Positions 1 through 8,839 of a stretch of 64,000 nt of DNA are shown here, piece by piece; the stretch's first letter is position 1, and each line of letters begins with the position of its first letter. The notes below the pieces were generated by a model. The model was not told where the DNA came from and ran no database searches. It worked only from the letters and a program-made list of their open reading frames with translations. The DNA is from Saccharopolyspora oryzae (GTDB lineage Bacteria > Actinomycetota > Actinomycetes > Mycobacteriales > Pseudonocardiaceae): assembly GCF_027853915.1 (NCBI RefSeq), contig NZ_JAQGLA010000030.1, positions 1-64,000 on the forward strand, given 5' to 3'. The position numbers and the translations under genes were made by a program.

Positions 1-57
1 CGGCGGGCCCCGACACGCCGACACCTGTGGACAAGTCGTCCTGCCTGTGGAGAACTT

Positions 58-105
58 CCGCAAATTCAATGGAAATTGGATGTCCAATTTCCATTGAATT
101 TGCGG
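58..105. repeat. AT-rich perfect palindrome, copy A
   Basis: Two 23-nt arms, each a perfect reverse complement of the other, flank the dinucleotide TG. The core of each arm is AATTCAATGGAAAT. The 48-bp unit is identical to the one at 13081-13128, and variants occur at 62211-62256 and 62311-62348. It is an AT-rich island in very GC-rich DNA, lying beyond the 3' end of the MFS gene that stops at 256. A shorter hairpin (ATGCGCC/GGCGCAT) follows near 158-174. It could be a bidirectional terminator or a non-autonomous dispersed repeat; nothing else is seen in 1-255. Confidence 0.85.
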
Positions 106-255
106 AGGGTGCGGTCTGTGACCGCGAAGCACGGCCGGCACCGCGCGGTGAGGGTCGCATGCGCCGCAGGCGCATAGCACGCCCTCGGCACTCGCACCGC
201 CACGCAGAGAGCGGATGGAAAACCCTCAGTGGGAACTGCGGATCCCTGGCGGGCG

Positions 256-1527
256 TCACCGGGCGGGCAGGCGGTTGGCGTAGATCGCGAGGCTGCCGAC
301 CAAGAGGAGGACGACCATGGACAGCAGGCCGACCACCGTGCTACCCGTGGCGTCCTTGACGAAGCCGATCAGCGTCGGGCTGACGAATCCGCCCAGCAGT
401 CCGATGCTGTTGATCAGCGCGATCCCGCCCGCCGCGGCCGTGCCCTTCAGGTACTGCGACGGCATCGCCCAGAACACCGTGTACGACGCCCACATGCAGG
501 CCGTCGCGATGACGATCGCGATGAGCGACACCGCGAAGTTGCTGGCCGTGAACGCCGCGACCGCGAGCGCCACGGCGCTGAGCAGCGCGGTCACCGCACT
601 GTGCAGGCGACGTTCCCCGGTGCGGTCCGAACGGCGTCCGAGGACGATCATCAGCACGATGGCGAACGCGTAGGGCACGGCCGAGTACAGGCCGATCGTC
701 ACGGTGTCGGTCAGCCCGTTCTCCTTCAGGATCGTCGGCAGCCAGAAGCTCACCGCGTACAAGCCGCTGATCAGGCAGAAGTACCCGACGGCCAGCAGGT
801 ACACCTTCGGGTCGCGCAGCACCTGCCGGAAGCTGTGCTGCCCCTTGTCCTGATCGACGGCGATGTCCCGCCGCAGCTGGTCCTTCTCCGCCGCGCTGAG
901 CCACTTCGCCTGTTCCGGCGTGTCCGCCAGCGTCTTCCAGACGATGAACCCGAGCACCACGCACGGCAGGCCTTCCAGCAGGAACATCCACTGCCAGCCG
1001 TGCAGTCCGGCCACGCCTTCGAAGTTCGTGATCAGCCAGGACGAGATCGGCCCGCCGAGCATCGAGCCGATCGGGCCGGGCAGCATCAGCAGGCCCATCG
1101 CCGCCGCCATCCGCGCCGGCGGGAACCAGTACGTCAGGTAGAAGATGATGCCCGGCGCGAACCCCGCCTCGAACACGCCGAGCAGGAACCGCAGCACGTA
1201 GAAGCTGGTCGCGTCGCTGACGAACATCATCGCCGCCGACGTCAGCCCCCACAGCACCATGATGCGGAAGATGGTCTTGCGGGTGCCGATCTTGGCCAGC
1301 AGCAGGTTGCTGGGGACTTCGAAGATCACGTAGCCGAGGAAGAAGATCCCGGCGGCCAGCCCGTAGACGGCGTCGCTGATCCCGACGTCGGACTGCATGT
1401 GCAGCTTGGCGAACCCGATGTTCACCCGGTCCAGGTACGCGAAGGTGTAGCAGAGGATCAGCAGCGGGAGGATCCGCCAGCTCACCCGTCTGTAGAGGGC
1501 GTCCGTTGCCGCAGCGGTCTGGGTCAT
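256..1527 (-). CDS. MFS transporter, anion:cation symporter (ACS) type
   Basis: A 423-residue, twelve-helix major facilitator carrier. The first helix ends in YLDRVNIGFAKLHMQ, the signature of the ACS subfamily, which moves organic anions such as tartrate, phthalate, glucarate or pantothenate with protons. The loop between helices 2 and 3 carries the usual basic motif (KIGTRK). An upstream in-frame start exists, but the ATG at 1527 is preceded by GGAG and opens on the typical cytoplasmic N-terminus. It begins 10 nt after the stop of the deacylase gene, so the two are one operon; the carrier probably imports that enzyme's substrate, though the solute is not evident. Confidence 0.85.
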   Translation of the reverse strand: MTQTAAATDALYRRVSWRILPLLILCYTFAYLDRVNIGFAKLHMQSDVGISDAVYGLAAGIFFLGYVIFEVPSNLLLAKIGTRKTIFRIMVLWGLTSAAMMFVSDATSFYVLRFLLGVFEAGFAPGIIFYLTYWFPPARMAAAMGLLMLPGPIGSMLGGPISSWLITNFEGVAGLHGWQWMFLLEGLPCVVLGFIVWKTLADTPEQAKWLSAAEKDQLRRDIAVDQDKGQHSFRQVLRDPKVYLLAVGYFCLISGLYAVSFWLPTILKENGLTDTVTIGLYSAVPYAFAIVLMIVLGRRSDRTGERRLHSAVTALLSAVALAVAAFTASNFAVSLIAIVIATACMWASYTVFWAMPSQYLKGTAAAGGIALINSIGLLGGFVSPTLIGFVKDATGSTVVGLLSMVVLLLVGSLAIYANRLPAR

Positions 1528-1537
1528 GTCTGCTCCG

Positions 1538-3013
1538 TCAGTCGCGGTGACGACCGAAGACCGGGTCGCCCGGCAGCCGGTCGAGTTGGATCTGCGCATC
1601 GCGGACCACGAAGGTCCCGCCCACCAGCACGTGGTCGACGCCGGTGGAAGTCCGCACCTGGGTTCCGGTGGCGGGGCTGGCGATGGTGGCGGGGTCGAAG
1701 ACCACGACGTCGGCGTCGGCCCCGACCTGGATCCGCCCCTTGCGCTGCATCGCGGGAGCCGCCGGTTCCAAGATCTGGGCCGGCAGCAAGGTGCACCGGC
1801 GAACGGCCTCGCCGAGCGAAAGCACCCCGAGCTCGCGGACGAGCCAGCCGAAGGTGCGCGCGTAGCAACCGACGCTGCGCGGGTGGGTGTGCACGTCGTC
1901 GGCGACCGGCCAGGTGTCGTCGACCTGCCCCATCAGCGGCACCGCGTCGGAGGCGATGGCGGTGTCGGCGAACAGCAAAGACCGTTGCAGCGTCTCGAGA
2001 TCCGCCGGCGAGGACTCGTCCAGCCAGTCGAAGACGATCAGCTCACCGGGGCTCTTCTCGCGCAGTTCGGCCAACCGCGCGGCGTTCGCGACGCGCTCCC
2101 CCGTCGCCACGCAGAGGATGTTCTCCGGCTTCATCCCGAGCCGGTGCAGCTTCTCCGGCGCGAGGAACGCCGCACCGATCACGGTCGACGCCGAACCGTA
2201 CGGGTAAGCCTCGGTCGTGACCTGCACGCCGTAGCCGCGGGCCCGGTCCACCGCCGCCGCGATGTCGTCGATCATCCGGTTCGACGTGCTGTTGAGGTGG
2301 CACATGTGCATGTGCGCGCCGGTCCCGGCCGCGGCCGCGATCACCTCCAACGCGCCCTCCAACGACGTTCCCGGTTCTTCGGTGGAGATGAACCGGGTGT
2401 GCGTGAAGGTCGGCACGCCCAACCGGGCTGCCAGCGACGCGACGGCGAAGTACTCGTCCCGCCCCGAGTCCGGCGCGTACCCGACGAGCATCCCGATGCC
2501 CAGCGCACCGTCGCGCACCTGCTCTTCCAGCAGGTCCAGCACCCGCGCCTGGTCCCGCGCACCGACCGGGAGCCGCCAGTTCGGCGCGCCTTGGTACTTC
2601 GCGAACACGTCGAACGACCCGCCCGGTTCGGCGCCGTCGAGCAGCCGCATCCGCGCCAGCGCCCACCCGGCCGAGAACCCGAAGTTGATGGGCCGACCTT
2701 CCGCGGCCGCCCCGGCGTAGGCGTCCCGGACCGGCAGGGCGCCCGCTTCCAGCTCCAACGCGGTGGTGACGCCGTCCATGGCCTGCAGCCGGAGCCCGGT
2801 CACCGTCTGCGCGTGGCTGTGCATGTCGATGAAACCCGGTGCGAGCACGCGGTTCGAGACGTCGACGACGGTGTCGCCGCGGAGCGGGTCGGCGGTGACC
2901 GCAGCGATGCGCCGACCGTCGATGCCGACGTTGCGCACCGCGTCGAGCCCGGTTTCGGGGTCGATGACCCGCGCCCCGGCCAGCACCAGGTCGAAGTGTT
3001 GTGGATCGCGCAT
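1538..3013 (-). CDS. N-acyl-D-amino-acid deacylase family amidohydrolase
   Basis: A 491-residue metal-dependent hydrolase of the D-aminoacylase branch of the amidohydrolase superfamily, which removes acyl groups from N-acyl-D-amino acids. Visible ligand motifs are HSH at about residues 65-67, a Glu in the ALELEAG segment near 87-89 that serves as bridging ligand in this branch, FTHTRF, HMCHLNS, and the late Asp in IASDAVP. The C-terminal beta strands (VVVFDPATI) are typical. The ATG at 3013 is chosen because residue 6 onward fits the family N-terminus; the frame is open further upstream but antisense to the Lrp gene. It is cotranscribed with the MFS gene and divergent from the Lrp regulator. 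Confidence 0.85.
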   Translation of the reverse strand: MRDPQHFDLVLAGARVIDPETGLDAVRNVGIDGRRIAAVTADPLRGDTVVDVSNRVLAPGFIDMHSHAQTVTGLRLQAMDGVTTALELEAGALPVRDAYAGAAAEGRPINFGFSAGWALARMRLLDGAEPGGSFDVFAKYQGAPNWRLPVGARDQARVLDLLEEQVRDGALGIGMLVGYAPDSGRDEYFAVASLAARLGVPTFTHTRFISTEEPGTSLEGALEVIAAAAGTGAHMHMCHLNSTSNRMIDDIAAAVDRARGYGVQVTTEAYPYGSASTVIGAAFLAPEKLHRLGMKPENILCVATGERVANAARLAELREKSPGELIVFDWLDESSPADLETLQRSLLFADTAIASDAVPLMGQVDDTWPVADDVHTHPRSVGCYARTFGWLVRELGVLSLGEAVRRCTLLPAQILEPAAPAMQRKGRIQVGADADVVVFDPATIASPATGTQVRTSTGVDHVLVGGTFVVRDAQIQLDRLPGDPVFGRHRD

Positions 3014-3085
3014 GCGAAGCAGCGTCGGAGAAACCTCGCCACAGCACGCCCAGAACGATGGATTTCCGCGTTCCACCCCGCTTGG

Positions 3086-4123
3086 ATGTCTGAAAACGAC
3101 ACCGGAGGCGCCGTGCTGGACGAAGTCGACCTCGCGTTGGTGGACGCGCTGCAGATCAATCCGCGGGCGAGCTGGACGGCGCTCGCCGAAGTCCTGGAAC
3201 TGGCCCCGATCACGCTGGCCCGCCGCTGGCAGCGGCTCACCGACGCCGGAGCGGCCTGGACGACGGTGGCGCTGGGCAACAGCGCATCGCGGGGCGCGAC
3301 GGTCGAGTTCGCCTGCGCGCCGGGCACCGCGACGGAGGTCGCCGAGCAGCTGGCGGAGCTGCCGCACGTGATCACGGTCGGCGTGACCACCGGCGAGTAC
3401 CAGGTGTTCGCGCTGATCATGGCCCCGTCGCTGGCGGCGATCTCGGACGTGCTGCTGCGGACGCTGCCGACGCCGCCGCAGGTCACGAAGGTCCGCAGCC
3501 ACGTCTTCGGCAGCACCTTCGGCGGCGTCATCTGGCGGCTGGGCGTGATGAACCGCAGCCAGGCCGACCAGGTCCGCGAGCAGATCGGCCCGCCACCACG
3601 CGAGATCCGGCCGTTCGGCGCCGAGGACCGCGCCCTGTTCCTGGCGCTCGGGCACGACGGCAGGCGCAGCTACGCCGATCTGGCCGCGGAGCTGAATTCC
3701 TCGCCGCAGGCGGTGAAACGCCGTCTCGACCGCCTCCGCCGCCACGGCGACATCGCGTTCCGCTGCGACGTCGCCCGCCCGCTGGCCGGTTGGCACACCA
3801 TGGCCCTGCTCTGGCTGACCGTCCCGGACACCGAGGTCCACCAGGTCGGCCGAGCGGTCGGGGCGTGGCCGGAAACCCGCCACTGCGCAGCGGTGACCAG
3901 TCCGGCGAACCTCGGCCTGATCGTCGGCCTCCGCTCCCTGAACCACCTCGACGACCTCCTGCTCCGGCTGGCCGAAGACCACCCGAGGGCGAAGGTCGTG
4001 GACCGAAAACTGGTGCTGCAGATGACGAAGGTCCACGGCCGGATCCTCGACGCCCAGGGCAAGAGCACCCGAGTGATCCCGGTCGACCCCTGGGCCGCAA
4101 CAGCTCCCAGCAGCGAGCTGTGA
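3086..4123 (+). CDS. Lrp/AsnC-family regulator, double-length
   Basis: A 345-residue protein with two AsnC-type winged helix-turn-helix regions. The first lies near residues 15-50 (SWTALAEVLELAPITLARRW) and the second near 195-225 (SYADLAAELNSSPQAVKRRL). Each is followed by a RAM-like ligand domain, so the protein resembles two Lrp units fused head to tail. This duplicated form is common in actinomycetes. The gene faces away from the deacylase-MFS operon across 72 bp and most likely controls it in response to an amino-acid-like ligand. The ATG at 3086 is preferred; a GTG at 3113 would shorten it by nine residues. Confidence 0.85.
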   Translation: MSENDTGGAVLDEVDLALVDALQINPRASWTALAEVLELAPITLARRWQRLTDAGAAWTTVALGNSASRGATVEFACAPGTATEVAEQLAELPHVITVGVTTGEYQVFALIMAPSLAAISDVLLRTLPTPPQVTKVRSHVFGSTFGGVIWRLGVMNRSQADQVREQIGPPPREIRPFGAEDRALFLALGHDGRRSYADLAAELNSSPQAVKRRLDRLRRHGDIAFRCDVARPLAGWHTMALLWLTVPDTEVHQVGRAVGAWPETRHCAAVTSPANLGLIVGLRSLNHLDDLLLRLAEDHPRAKVVDRKLVLQMTKVHGRILDAQGKSTRVIPVDPWAATAPSSEL

Positions 4124-4180
4124 TCGAGCACACGTAGTGGAGTGGGTGTTCTAGAGTGTGCGCTCCAGTACGGTCCGGCT

Positions 4181-4804
4181 GTGGCTCGACCTCGACTGCA
4201 CTCGCTCGACGACCTGCTCGACGTCGCCGAGCAGCTGGTGACCAGCAGTGATCCTGCCGGGCTGACCTTGCGCGCGTTGGCGACCAGTGCCGGGGCGTCG
4301 AACGGCACGATCTACCACGCGTTCCGCTCGAAGGAGGACCTGCTCGCGAAGTTGTGGCTCCGCGCGTGGTCCCGGCTCGGCGAGCTCATGAACGAGGCGC
4401 CCGCAGCCCACGAGGGCGGGATCGAGGCCGTGGTGGCGGTCTCGCTCGTGCCCGCCGAGTTCGTGCGCCGCTTTCCCACCAGCGCGCAGCTCTTCTTCAC
4501 CCAGCGCCGCGACCAGCTGTTCTCCCCCGAACTACCCGCGGACGTCGCCGAGGAGCTCAACGCCACGCAGCAGTGCTTCGTCGACCTGCTGATCTCGCTC
4601 GCCCGGGGCGTCTGGGACCGCGGCGATCGGGAAGCCGTCGAGGCGATCGCCGTCTGCGTCGTCGACGTGCCCGGCGGAATCCTCCGCCGCGCCCTGCTCG
4701 AAGGGCGCAGTCCCGACGAGGCCACCGGGCGCCGGATCGAAGCGGCCGTCCGCGCGATCCTCGCCCTCGACCCTCCCCCACCGCAGGAGAGAGGATCCAG
4801 ATGA
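4181..4804 (+). CDS. TetR-family transcriptional regulator
   Basis: A 207-residue regulator whose N-terminal helix-turn-helix (LTLRALATSAGASNGTIYHA, about residues 28-47) is of the classical TetR type, followed by a helical ligand domain. The GTG at 4181 gives VARPRLHSLDD; an upstream frame exists but lacks a good ribosome site. The stop overlaps the next start (ATGA at 4801), so it is translationally coupled to the flavin oxidoreductase gene and probably regulates the operon it heads. A partly symmetric GAGTG...CGCTC sequence at about 4155-4166, just before the start, is a weak operator candidate. Confidence 0.85.
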   Translation: MARPRLHSLDDLLDVAEQLVTSSDPAGLTLRALATSAGASNGTIYHAFRSKEDLLAKLWLRAWSRLGELMNEAPAAHEGGIEAVVAVSLVPAEFVRRFPTSAQLFFTQRRDQLFSPELPADVAEELNATQQCFVDLLISLARGVWDRGDREAVEAIAVCVVDVPGGILRRALLEGRSPDEATGRRIEAAVRAILALDPPPPQERGSR

Positions 4805-6057
4805 CCGGCACAGCGCAGGGCCTCGACCGATCGGTCCTGGCCCGCCCCCTCAAGCTCCCCAACGGTTTCGAGATCCCGAACCGCCTGGCCAAGGCCGCGC
4901 TCAGCGAAGGCCTGGGTCGCCGCGACCTCTCCCCGGGCGACCGGATCAAGAACCTCTACCACCGGTGGTCCGGCAGCGGTGTCGGCCTGACGATCACCGG
5001 GAACGTCATGGTGGACCGCACCGCGCTCGGCGAACCGGGCAACGTCGTCGTCCAGGACCGCCGCGACTTCCAGGACCTGACCGAGTGGGCCGCGGTCGCC
5101 AAGTCCGGCGGATCCAAGGTCTGGGTGCAGATCAACCACCCCGGCCGGCAGACGCCCCGCACGCTGACGTCCCGTCCGGTCGCGCCGTCGGCGATCGCAG
5201 TTCCGGGCACCGCAGGCGTTTTCGCCCAGCCGCGCGAGCTCACCTCCCGCGAGATCGAGGACCTGATCGGCAAGTTCGCGACCACCGCAGGCATCGTCAC
5301 CGAAGCCGGTTTCGACGGCGTGCAGATCCACGGCGCACACGGGTACCTGATCAGCCAGTTCCTGTCCCCGCTGTCCAACCAGCGCACCGACGACTGGGGC
5401 GGTACTCCGGAGAAGCGCCGCCGGTTCGTCGTCGAGGTGCTCCGCGCGATCCGGGCCGAGGTCGGGGCGGAGACCCCGGTCGCGATCAAGCTGAACTCCG
5501 CGGACTTCCAGCGCGGCGGCTTCGGCGAGGACGAGTCCATCGAGGTCGTCCACGCGCTGGCCGCCGAAGGCGTCGACCTGCTCGAAGTCTCCGGCGGCAC
5601 GTACACCTCGGCGGCGATGCTCGGCGTCGATCCGTCGCTGAAGGAGAGCACCCGCAGGCGCGAGGCGTACTTCCTGTCCTACGCCGAGCGGGTCCGGTCC
5701 GAGCTCCCCGACCTGCCACTCATGCTCACCGGCGGTTTCCGGACGGTCGACGGCATGGTCGACGCCCTGGACTCCGGCGCGGTCGACGTCGTCGGCCTCG
5801 GGCGACCGCTCACCGTTCAGCCCGACTTCCCCGCCGAGCTGCTGGCCGGGCGTGCCGACGAGAGCATCGTCAATCCGCGCCGCAGCGGCATCCGGATGCT
5901 GGACAACCTCACCGAGCTCACCTACTACAGCGTCCAGATGCGGAGGATGGCCGCAGGGAAGGAACCGGCACCCGACCGGCACGCCGCCCTCAACGTCGGC
6001 CAGTACCTGCTCAACAACGGTTTCGAGAGCCTGCGGAGGCCTCGGCGCGGCCACTGA
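4801..6057 (+). CDS. NADH:flavin oxidoreductase, Old Yellow Enzyme family
   Basis: A 418-residue FMN-dependent TIM-barrel ene-reductase. Recognisable elements are the N-terminal PLKLPNGFEIPNRLAKAAL segment, the QINHPGRQ strand, and HGAHGYLISQFLSP followed by NQRTDDWGG, which in the family form the FMN and substrate site with a histidine pair near residue 180. The C-terminal GGFRT and VVGLGRPL strands bind the FMN phosphate. No iron-sulfur or NAD domain follows, so it is the single-domain form. Members reduce activated C=C bonds of enones or related xenobiotics. It overlaps the TetR gene by 4 nt and precedes a SRPBCC gene in the same operon. Confidence 0.9.
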   Translation: MTGTAQGLDRSVLARPLKLPNGFEIPNRLAKAALSEGLGRRDLSPGDRIKNLYHRWSGSGVGLTITGNVMVDRTALGEPGNVVVQDRRDFQDLTEWAAVAKSGGSKVWVQINHPGRQTPRTLTSRPVAPSAIAVPGTAGVFAQPRELTSREIEDLIGKFATTAGIVTEAGFDGVQIHGAHGYLISQFLSPLSNQRTDDWGGTPEKRRRFVVEVLRAIRAEVGAETPVAIKLNSADFQRGGFGEDESIEVVHALAAEGVDLLEVSGGTYTSAAMLGVDPSLKESTRRREAYFLSYAERVRSELPDLPLMLTGGFRTVDGMVDALDSGAVDVVGLGRPLTVQPDFPAELLAGRADESIVNPRRSGIRMLDNLTELTYYSVQMRRMAAGKEPAPDRHAALNVGQYLLNNGFESLRRPRRGH

Positions 6058-6073
6058 TCGGAAGGGGAAGCAC

Positions 6074-6529
6074 GTGCACACGCTCACCACCACCCGGACG
6101 ATTCCCGCTCCCATCGACGACGTCTTCGAGGCCTACATCGACCACGAGAAGTTCTCCCAGGTCCCGCTCGTCCGCTCCTGCGAGCTGACGCGGCGGGGCG
6201 ACACCGAGAAGAACGGGCTCGGCGCGGTCCGCGAGCTCGACTGCGGCCCGTTCCAGTTCCGCGAGGAGATCACCGGCTTCGACCGCCCGCACCGCATGGA
6301 GTACCGCATCCGGGAGTCCCGGCCGTCTCTCGAGCACACCTTCGGCCGCGTCGACCTGGCCGAGGTCCCCGGCGGCACCTTGGTCATCTGGACCACGGTC
6401 TTCGGCGTCCGGGTCCCGGTGGTCGGCAAGCTCGTCGACCCCGTCTTCGGAATCGCCCTGGAGATCGCGTTCGGCCTGATCCTGTGCAACGTGGAGAAGC
6501 GGGCGATCGCTTCGGCGAAGAGGCGCTGA
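6074..6529 (+). CDS. SRPBCC (START-like) family protein
   Basis: A 151-residue protein of the polyketide-cyclase/START-like fold, a helix-grip barrel that binds hydrophobic ligands. The N-terminal strand TTTRTIPAPIDDVFEAYIDH is typical, and the long C-terminal helix closes the barrel. The GTG at 6074 follows GAAGGGGAAG at a good distance. It is the third gene of the TetR/OYE operon, 16 nt downstream, so it may bind or deliver the substrate of the reductase. CoxG proteins share this fold and a MoxR-CoxE pair follows, but similarity to CoxG itself is not clear. Confidence 0.75.
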   Translation: MHTLTTTRTIPAPIDDVFEAYIDHEKFSQVPLVRSCELTRRGDTEKNGLGAVRELDCGPFQFREEITGFDRPHRMEYRIRESRPSLEHTFGRVDLAEVPGGTLVIWTTVFGVRVPVVGKLVDPVFGIALEIAFGLILCNVEKRAIASAKRR

Positions 6530-6550
6530 CACGGGCGCTACGACGTGTCA
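6527..6550. terminator. inverted repeat between SRPBCC and MoxR genes
   Basis: TGACAC at 6527-6532 and GTGTCA at 6545-6550 flank 12 nt and begin in the stop codon of the SRPBCC gene. It could be a weak terminator that separates the TetR operon from the MoxR pair, or an operator. There is no T tract. Confidence 0.35.
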
Positions 6551-6581
6551 GGCTGCTGACCAGTAGGGAGAAGGAGAGGCC

Positions 6582-7454
6582 GTGTTCGACACCTCCGACG
6601 ACGTCGGCACCAAGCTGTCCACAGTGGATTACCTGGCCGGGCCTGCCACCGCCACGACGGTGTTCCTGGCCGACCGGCTCGGCAAACCGCTGCTGATCGA
6701 AGGTCCCGCCGGGGTCGGCAAGACCGGTCTGGCGCAAGCGGTCGCCTCAGCCACCGGCGCGGAGCTGATCCGCCTGCAGTGCTACGAAGGCCTCGACGAG
6801 GCCCGGGCGCTGTACGAGTGGAACTACGCCACGCAGCTGCTGCGCATCCAGGCCGGGCGGGACGCGGACTGGGAGCACACCCGCGCCGACATCTTCACGC
6901 CCGAGTTCCTGCTGGAACGCCCGCTGCTGGCGGCGATCCGCCGCGAGGGGCCGACGGTGCTGCTCATCGACGAGGTGGACAAGGCCGACGTGGAGTTCGA
7001 GGCGCTGCTGCTGGAGGTGCTGTCGGACTTCCAGGTCACCGTCCCCGAGCTGGGCACCGTCCAGGCCCGGCACCGCCCGTTCGTGGTGCTGACCTCCAAC
7101 GCCGCCCGCGAGCTCTCCGAGGCGCTCAAGCGGCGCTGCCTCTACCTGCACATGGACTACCCCACGCCGGAGCGCGAGCGCGACATCGTGCTGACCCACG
7201 TGCCGGCGCTCGGCGAGACCTTGGCGGGCAAGCTCACCGAGGTCGTGGCCGCACTGCGGAACCTGGAGCTGACCAAGGCCCCGTCGATCGCCGAGACCAT
7301 CGACTGGGCCCGTTCGCTGCTGGCGCTGGGCATCGACGACCTCGACGACCCGGCGCTGGAGTCCACGCTCGGGGTGGTGCTCAAGCACCCCGGCGACCAC
7401 GAGCGCGCCCTCGTGGGGCTGGGGCTGCGCGGCGCGGAAGCACCGCGGCGATGA
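6582..7454 (+). CDS. MoxR-type AAA+ ATPase (CoxD-like)
   Basis: A 290-residue AAA+ ATPase. Walker A is GPAGVGKT near residue 43, Walker B is LLIDEVDK near 128, and sensor 1 is VLTSNAARE. MoxR ATPases act with a VWA-domain partner to remodel or insert metal into target complexes. That partner is the next gene, whose start overlaps this stop (ATGA). The GTG at 6582 follows an AGGGAGAAGGAGAG ribosome site. No carbon monoxide dehydrogenase or other obvious client enzyme is encoded nearby, so the target is unknown. Confidence 0.88.
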   Translation: MFDTSDDVGTKLSTVDYLAGPATATTVFLADRLGKPLLIEGPAGVGKTGLAQAVASATGAELIRLQCYEGLDEARALYEWNYATQLLRIQAGRDADWEHTRADIFTPEFLLERPLLAAIRREGPTVLLIDEVDKADVEFEALLLEVLSDFQVTVPELGTVQARHRPFVVLTSNAARELSEALKRRCLYLHMDYPTPERERDIVLTHVPALGETLAGKLTEVVAALRNLELTKAPSIAETIDWARSLLALGIDDLDDPALESTLGVVLKHPGDHERALVGLGLRGAEAPRR

Positions 7455-8839
7455 GCCTGCTCGACCGGCACACCGATTTCCTCGCCGCCCTGCGCGAGCA
7501 CGGCATCGCGGTCTCCACCGCCGAGGGCATCGACGCCGCCCGCGCGCTCGCCTCCGTCGACCTGCTGGATCGGGAGACGGTGCGGATCGCCTACGCGGCC
7601 ACGCTGGTCAAGCGCCACAAGGACGTGGCGGTCTTCAACGCCCTGTTCGACCTGTGGTTCCCGATCGCCGTCGGCGAAGGCCTCACCACCAGCTCCGAGG
7701 TCGAGCAGGAGGTGGAGGTCACCGGCGCCCACGGCACCTCGCCCGAGCTCCACGCCATGCGCACCGAACTCGCCCAGGCGCTGTACACCGGGGACAACGC
7801 GGCGTTGGGTCAGATCGCCCGCCGCGCGCTGTCGCAGTACGGCAGTTTTCCCGGCTCGGGCGGGAATCCCGGCTCGTGGTCACCGCGTGCCGCTTTGGAG
7901 CAGTTGGATCCGACAACGCTGCTGGCCGGACTGATGCGCACCGCTGAGGGGAAAGCACGGCCCCTCGGAACCACCGCCACCGCGACGAAATCCCGGTTCA
8001 CCAGCCGGATCGACCGGTTCAAGCAGCTGGTCACCGCTGAGGCCTACCGGCGCATCGCCGAGCAGAAGGGCGAGCGGTACGTTGCCGACAACCTGACCGA
8101 CCCCGCGCTGGACCAGGTGTCGTTCCTGGGCGCTTCGCAGGCCGACATGGCGGCGATGCGGCGGGCCGTCCACCCCCTCGCCCACCAGCTCGCCACCCGC
8201 ATCCAGCGCAAACGGCGCCACGGCACGCGCAGCGGGACGCTGGACTTCCGCCGCACCCTGCGGTCCGCGCTGGCCACCGGCGGGGTGCCGATCAAGCCGC
8301 ACTTCCGGCCGCGCCGACCGCACAAGCCGGAACTCGTGGTCCTGTGCGATGTTTCGTCGTCGGTGGCGAACTTCGCGCACTTCGCGCTGCTGCTGGTGTA
8401 CACGCTGCACGAGGTCTTCTCCCGCACCCGGGTGTTCGCCTTCGTCCGCGACGTCCACGAGGTGACCGACCACCTCCGCCGCGGCCGAGACGCCGCGGAA
8501 GCCCTGGCCGCGGTCCGCCGCGACACCCTCCAGCTCCCGGGCACCGGGACCGACCACGGCCGCGTGTTCACCGACTTCGCCGACAAGCACGGAGACGTGC
8601 TCACGCCTCGCACGGTCCTGCTGATCCTCGGCGACGCGCGCAACAACAACTACGACCCGGAGCTCGACGCACTAGCCGACCTGACCGACCGGTGCAAGCG
8701 AACCCTGTGGCTCAACCCGGAACCCAGCACGTCCTGGGGCACCGGCGACTCCGTGGCGCCCGAGTACGCCGACCTCGTCGAAATGGCCGAGTGCCGCAAC
8801 CTCGCGCAGCTGACCGACCTCGTCCAGTCGCTCGCCTAA
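7451..8839 (+). CDS. VWA domain protein, CoxE family
   Basis: A 462-residue partner of the MoxR ATPase. The C-terminal half is a von Willebrand A domain with a MIDAS motif in LCDVSSSVANF (DxSxS) and a later TGTDHG segment that would supply the threonine ligand. The N-terminal half is helical, as in CoxE. Known members pair with MoxR proteins in maturation of molybdenum hydroxylases or in chaperone roles. The 4-nt overlap with the ATPase gene indicates coupled translation. Its TAA stop (8837-8839) lies exactly at the left end of the inverted-repeat element 8839-9529. Confidence 0.85.
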   Translation: MSLLDRHTDFLAALREHGIAVSTAEGIDAARALASVDLLDRETVRIAYAATLVKRHKDVAVFNALFDLWFPIAVGEGLTTSSEVEQEVEVTGAHGTSPELHAMRTELAQALYTGDNAALGQIARRALSQYGSFPGSGGNPGSWSPRAALEQLDPTTLLAGLMRTAEGKARPLGTTATATKSRFTSRIDRFKQLVTAEAYRRIAEQKGERYVADNLTDPALDQVSFLGASQADMAAMRRAVHPLAHQLATRIQRKRRHGTRSGTLDFRRTLRSALATGGVPIKPHFRPRRPHKPELVVLCDVSSSVANFAHFALLLVYTLHEVFSRTRVFAFVRDVHEVTDHLRRGRDAAEALAAVRRDTLQLPGTGTDHGRVFTDFADKHGDVLTPRTVLLILGDARNNNYDPELDALADLTDRCKRTLWLNPEPSTSWGTGDSVAPEYADLVEMAECRNLAQLTDLVQSLA

